Shown here piece by piece: positions 40,345 through 41,965 of a stretch of 41,965 nt of DNA. The DNA comes from JACDER01 sp036394915 (lineage in GTDB: Bacteria > Actinomycetota > Thermoleophilia > Gaiellales > Gaiellaceae): positions 1-41,965 of the forward strand of contig DASWEE010000124.1 in the NCBI GenBank assembly GCA_036394915.1, read 5' to 3'. A program made the position numbers and the translations under genes. Every line of letters starts with the position of its first letter. Position 1 is the stretch's first letter. Under the pieces are notes generated by a model. It ran no database searches. It saw only the letters and a list, made by a program, of their open reading frames with translations, and was not told the origin of the DNA.

Positions 40345-40368
40345 GCCCCGGAAAGCGGCGGGTCCCGG

Positions 40369-41580
40369 TCACTCGGGCTCGACCTCCACGTCGATCAGCG
40401 TTGCCGCCGCCTCGGCGCGTTCGAGCGCCTCGATGTTCGTGTCCCCGCGGGCGATTACGAACCCCTTCCGGTCGCCGTCGCGCTGGACGGGATCGATCAC
40501 GTCGCCGGGTGCAAGGTACACCTCCGCCTCGAGCACCCCGGGAAAGGCAAGGACGCGCTCGAGCGGCCCCACGGACCGGACCTTCCCGGTCGGGAGCGGC
40601 CCGGGCTCCGCGGTCAGGAATGAGATCGCGAGCGGCTGCTGGAACTGCGGGCGGACGAGCTCGTCGGGGACCTGCTCGCCGAGCGCCTGGCGGAGCGCGA
40701 CCTGGACGAGGTCGACGCCGACGGCGCGTCTCGCGACCTGGTCCATCTGACCGGCGGGCACCCGCGCGGCCACCTCGAGCAGCAGCGTCTCTCCCTCCTC
40801 TGTCACCAGCAGCTGAGGGTAGGCGACGCCGTCCCGAAGCCCGAGCGCTCGGACGACGCGCGTGGCGACCCGCTCGGCCTCCTCGAGCGCATCCCCGAAC
40901 AGCGTCGAGGGATAGACGTGCGCGAGCGCGACTCCGAAGCCTGCGCCGTCCGGCCGCAGCCGGTCGGAGAGAGTGACGAGCTGAGGCTCGCCGCCCCGCG
41001 CGACGACGAGCCCGTTCAGCTCGAGGCCTTCGTGGAAGCTCTCGACGATCGCCTCTTCGCTCGCCGACTCGATTAGTGCCACGTGCAGGTGGGCCTCCAA
41101 GTCGTCCACGCTTCGGAGCAGGAAGAGGCCGCGCTGCCCGGCGGAGTCCGCCGGCTTCAGCACGGCGGGCAACCCGACCGTCTGCAGCGCCTCCTTGCCC
41201 TCGTGGAGCGTGCGGACGGCGGCGAACTCGGGCTGCGCCACGCCGGCCTCGGCGAGCGAGCGGCGCATGGCGACCTTGTGCGTCATCAGGTGTGCGGTCT
41301 CGGAGCCGATCCCCGGCAGGCCGAGCTCCTCGGCGACGGCGGCGACCACCGGGACAGCGCGATCCGATGCCACGGTGACGACCCCGTTCACGGCGTGCCG
41401 TCGACCGACTTCGGCGAGTGCGGCGACGTCGAAGTCCACGACCTCGCGCTCATCGGCCTCGAACAAGCCCGGAGCCTCTGGATTGCGGTCGGCGGCGACA
41501 ACCCGCAGGCCGAGCTCGCGCGCGCGCCGGATCGCACGCCGCTGGTGGCGCCCCGCACCGATGAACAGGATCGTGCTCAC
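40369..41580 (-). CDS. ATP-grasp domain protein (PurK/carboxylase-like)
   Basis: 403 aa. The N-terminal STILFIGAGRHQRRAIRRARELGLRVVAAD is the preATP-grasp fold. Residues about 105-300 are the ATP-grasp domain (HKVAMRRSLAEAGV, PAVLKPADSAGQRGLFLL, EAIVESFHEGLELNGLVV), with metal-binding LLLEVAARVPAGQM near its end. The C-terminal domain resembles biotin-carboxylase-like endings. GTG at 41580 is preferred over ATG at 41610, which lies inside the ArsR promoter. It heads the minus-strand glycan cluster but is separated from it by the twin palindromes. Amino acid or sugar-acid ligation is the family expectation; substrates are unknown. Confidence 0.82.
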   Translation of the reverse strand: MSTILFIGAGRHQRRAIRRARELGLRVVAADRNPEAPGLFEADEREVVDFDVAALAEVGRRHAVNGVVTVASDRAVPVVAAVAEELGLPGIGSETAHLMTHKVAMRRSLAEAGVAQPEFAAVRTLHEGKEALQTVGLPAVLKPADSAGQRGLFLLRSVDDLEAHLHVALIESASEEAIVESFHEGLELNGLVVARGGEPQLVTLSDRLRPDGAGFGVALAHVYPSTLFGDALEEAERVATRVVRALGLRDGVAYPQLLVTEEGETLLLEVAARVPAGQMDQVARRAVGVDLVQVALRQALGEQVPDELVRPQFQQPLAISFLTAEPGPLPTGKVRSVGPLERVLAFPGVLEAEVYLAPGDVIDPVQRDGDRKGFVIARGDTNIEALERAEAAATLIDVEVEPE

Positions 41581-41603
41581 GCGCGGCGATGCTATCGGCC
41601 CGC

Positions 41604-41633
41604 TTGACATGTGACCGTTTGGTCACGTATTAT
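41604..41633 (+). promoter_or_regulatory. ArsR-gene promoter with operator in the spacer
   Basis: TTGACA (41604-41609) and TATTAT (41628-41633) are separated by 18 bases, a near-consensus sigma-70-type promoter. The spacer holds a perfect inverted repeat, GTGACC-GTTT-GGTCAC (41611-41626). The ATG lies 8 bases after the -10, so the transcript should start at or within a base of it, giving a leaderless mRNA. The layout is classical autorepression. Confidence 0.82.
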
Positions 41634-41640
41634 CCGGACG

Positions 41641-41955
41641 ATGGACGACGACCACGTCTTCAAGGCCCTGGCGGATCCCACCCGCCGGCTGCTGCTCGAC
41701 CGCCTCTTCGAGCGTGACGGCCGCACGCTCACGGAGCTCGAGTCGCAGCTGGAGATGACCCGCTTCGGCGTCATGAAGCACCTGCGCGTGCTGGAGGAGG
41801 CGGGGCTCGTCGTCTCACGCAAGTCCGGGCGAGTGCGGTTGCACTACCTCAACCCGGTGCCGATCCGCCAGATCCACGACCGCTGGATCGACAAGTACAC
41901 CGAGCACCGCGTCTCCGCGCTCGCGGAGCTCAAGACCGAACTGGAGGCATCATGA
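41641..41955 (+). CDS. ArsR-family winged-helix repressor
   Basis: 104 aa. FKALADPTRRLLLDRLFE is the family N-terminus, LESQLEMTRFGVMKHLRVLEEAGLV the helix-turn-helix with recognition helix, and SRKSGRVRLHYLN the wing. No Cys is present, so it is not a metal sensor of the SmtB/ArsR metal-binding sort; it belongs to the subgroup paired with SRPBCC/AHSA1 proteins. It overlaps the next gene by 4 bases. The perfect inverted repeat in its promoter is the likely binding site. Confidence 0.92.
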   Translation: MDDDHVFKALADPTRRLLLDRLFERDGRTLTELESQLEMTRFGVMKHLRVLEEAGLVVSRKSGRVRLHYLNPVPIRQIHDRWIDKYTEHRVSALAELKTELEAS

Positions 41956-41965
41956 GCACCGTGAC
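41952..41965 (+). CDS. start of a gene coupled to arsR, cut by the window edge
   Basis: ATG at 41952 overlaps the ArsR stop (ATGA) and reads M-S-T-V before the edge. ArsR proteins of this subgroup are very often followed by an SRPBCC/AHSA1-domain gene in exactly this way. The identity is inferred from that habit only. Confidence 0.5.

Noticed and set aside
40216..40345. A miniature transposable element bounded by the 22-base repeats
   Set aside because: No target-site duplication is visible and the repeats are internally palindromic like operators. A genome-wide count of the 19-mer would settle it.
41581..41610. ATG at 41610 as start of the second ATP-grasp gene
   Set aside because: It lies in the -35 element of the ArsR promoter, and the ATP-grasp fold begins right after the GTG at 41580.
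1..41965. CRISPR arrays, tRNA or rRNA genes, insertion sequences, prophage
   Set aside because: No regularly spaced repeats, cloverleaf-like or rRNA-like sequence, transposase, integrase or phage structural gene was seen on either strand.

Overview
The window is about 42 kb of high-G+C, densely coded chromosomal DNA. I infer a deep-branching actinobacterium, most likely class Thermoleophilia. The reasons are futalosine-pathway menaquinone genes, a three-helix actinobacterial-style Rieske protein joined to a split cytochrome b, a UvrD helicase with a C-terminal HRDC-like domain, frequent GTG/TTG starts, several apparently leaderless genes, and long runs of start/stop overlaps of 1 to 4 bases. 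I saw no rRNA, tRNA, CRISPR array, insertion sequence or phage gene. The lineage is an inference, not a database result.

Region 1 (1-9643) is respiration and quinone synthesis. A partial UbiD decarboxylase ends in a hairpin. It is followed by a tightly coupled operon: Rieske protein, b6-like cytochrome b, fused subunit IV/cytochrome c, UbiX, MenG/UbiE methyltransferase, polyprenyl diphosphate synthase and a small NTF2-like protein. mqnA follows on the same strand. It meets mqnC and an unidentified radical SAM gene (Cx8CxxC cluster motif) coming from the other strand. Thus the enzymes making menaquinone and the complex oxidising menaquinol are encoded together.

Region 2 (9644-20581) is mixed. 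It holds two decayed gene fragments, a secreted phosphodiester-glycosidase-like protein, a DedA membrane protein, a DegT-type aminotransferase, a membrane nucleotide-sugar dehydratase, two small uncertain ORFs, a UvrD-like helicase, a secreted M23 peptidase, and a LysR regulator coupled to an iron-type alcohol dehydrogenase (maleylacetate reductase type).

Region 3 (20603-29311) starts with a frameshifted animal-type haem peroxidase. An operon with almost every gene overlapping the next follows: a short fumarate-reductase-type flavoprotein, a two-subunit class I fumarase, phosphosulfolactate synthase (ComA), CysH, CysC, ATP sulfurylase and a TauE/SafE exporter. It would activate and reduce sulfate to sulfite. 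With ComA present and no sulfite reductase visible, sulfonate synthesis is a plausible fate of that sulfite, as in the Bacillus yitABCD operon.

Region 4 (29323-41965) is surface glycans and metal handling. It has a secreted Ig-like protein, an O-antigen-ligase-like protein and a PIG-L deacetylase. A cassette of a DtxR regulator, a two-domain multicopper oxidase and a ZIP transporter follows. Then comes a minus-strand glycan cluster: flippase, methyltransferase, glycosyltransferase, ATP-grasp protein, deacetylase-like protein and a second ATP-grasp protein. Two identical 19-bp palindromes lie in this cluster. The window ends with an ArsR regulator whose operator sits inside its own near-consensus promoter.

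The best candidates for something undescribed are the radical SAM gene coupled to mqnC, the fumarase/ComA/sulfate operon, the twin palindromes at 40216-40345, and the DtxR-oxidase-ZIP cassette.
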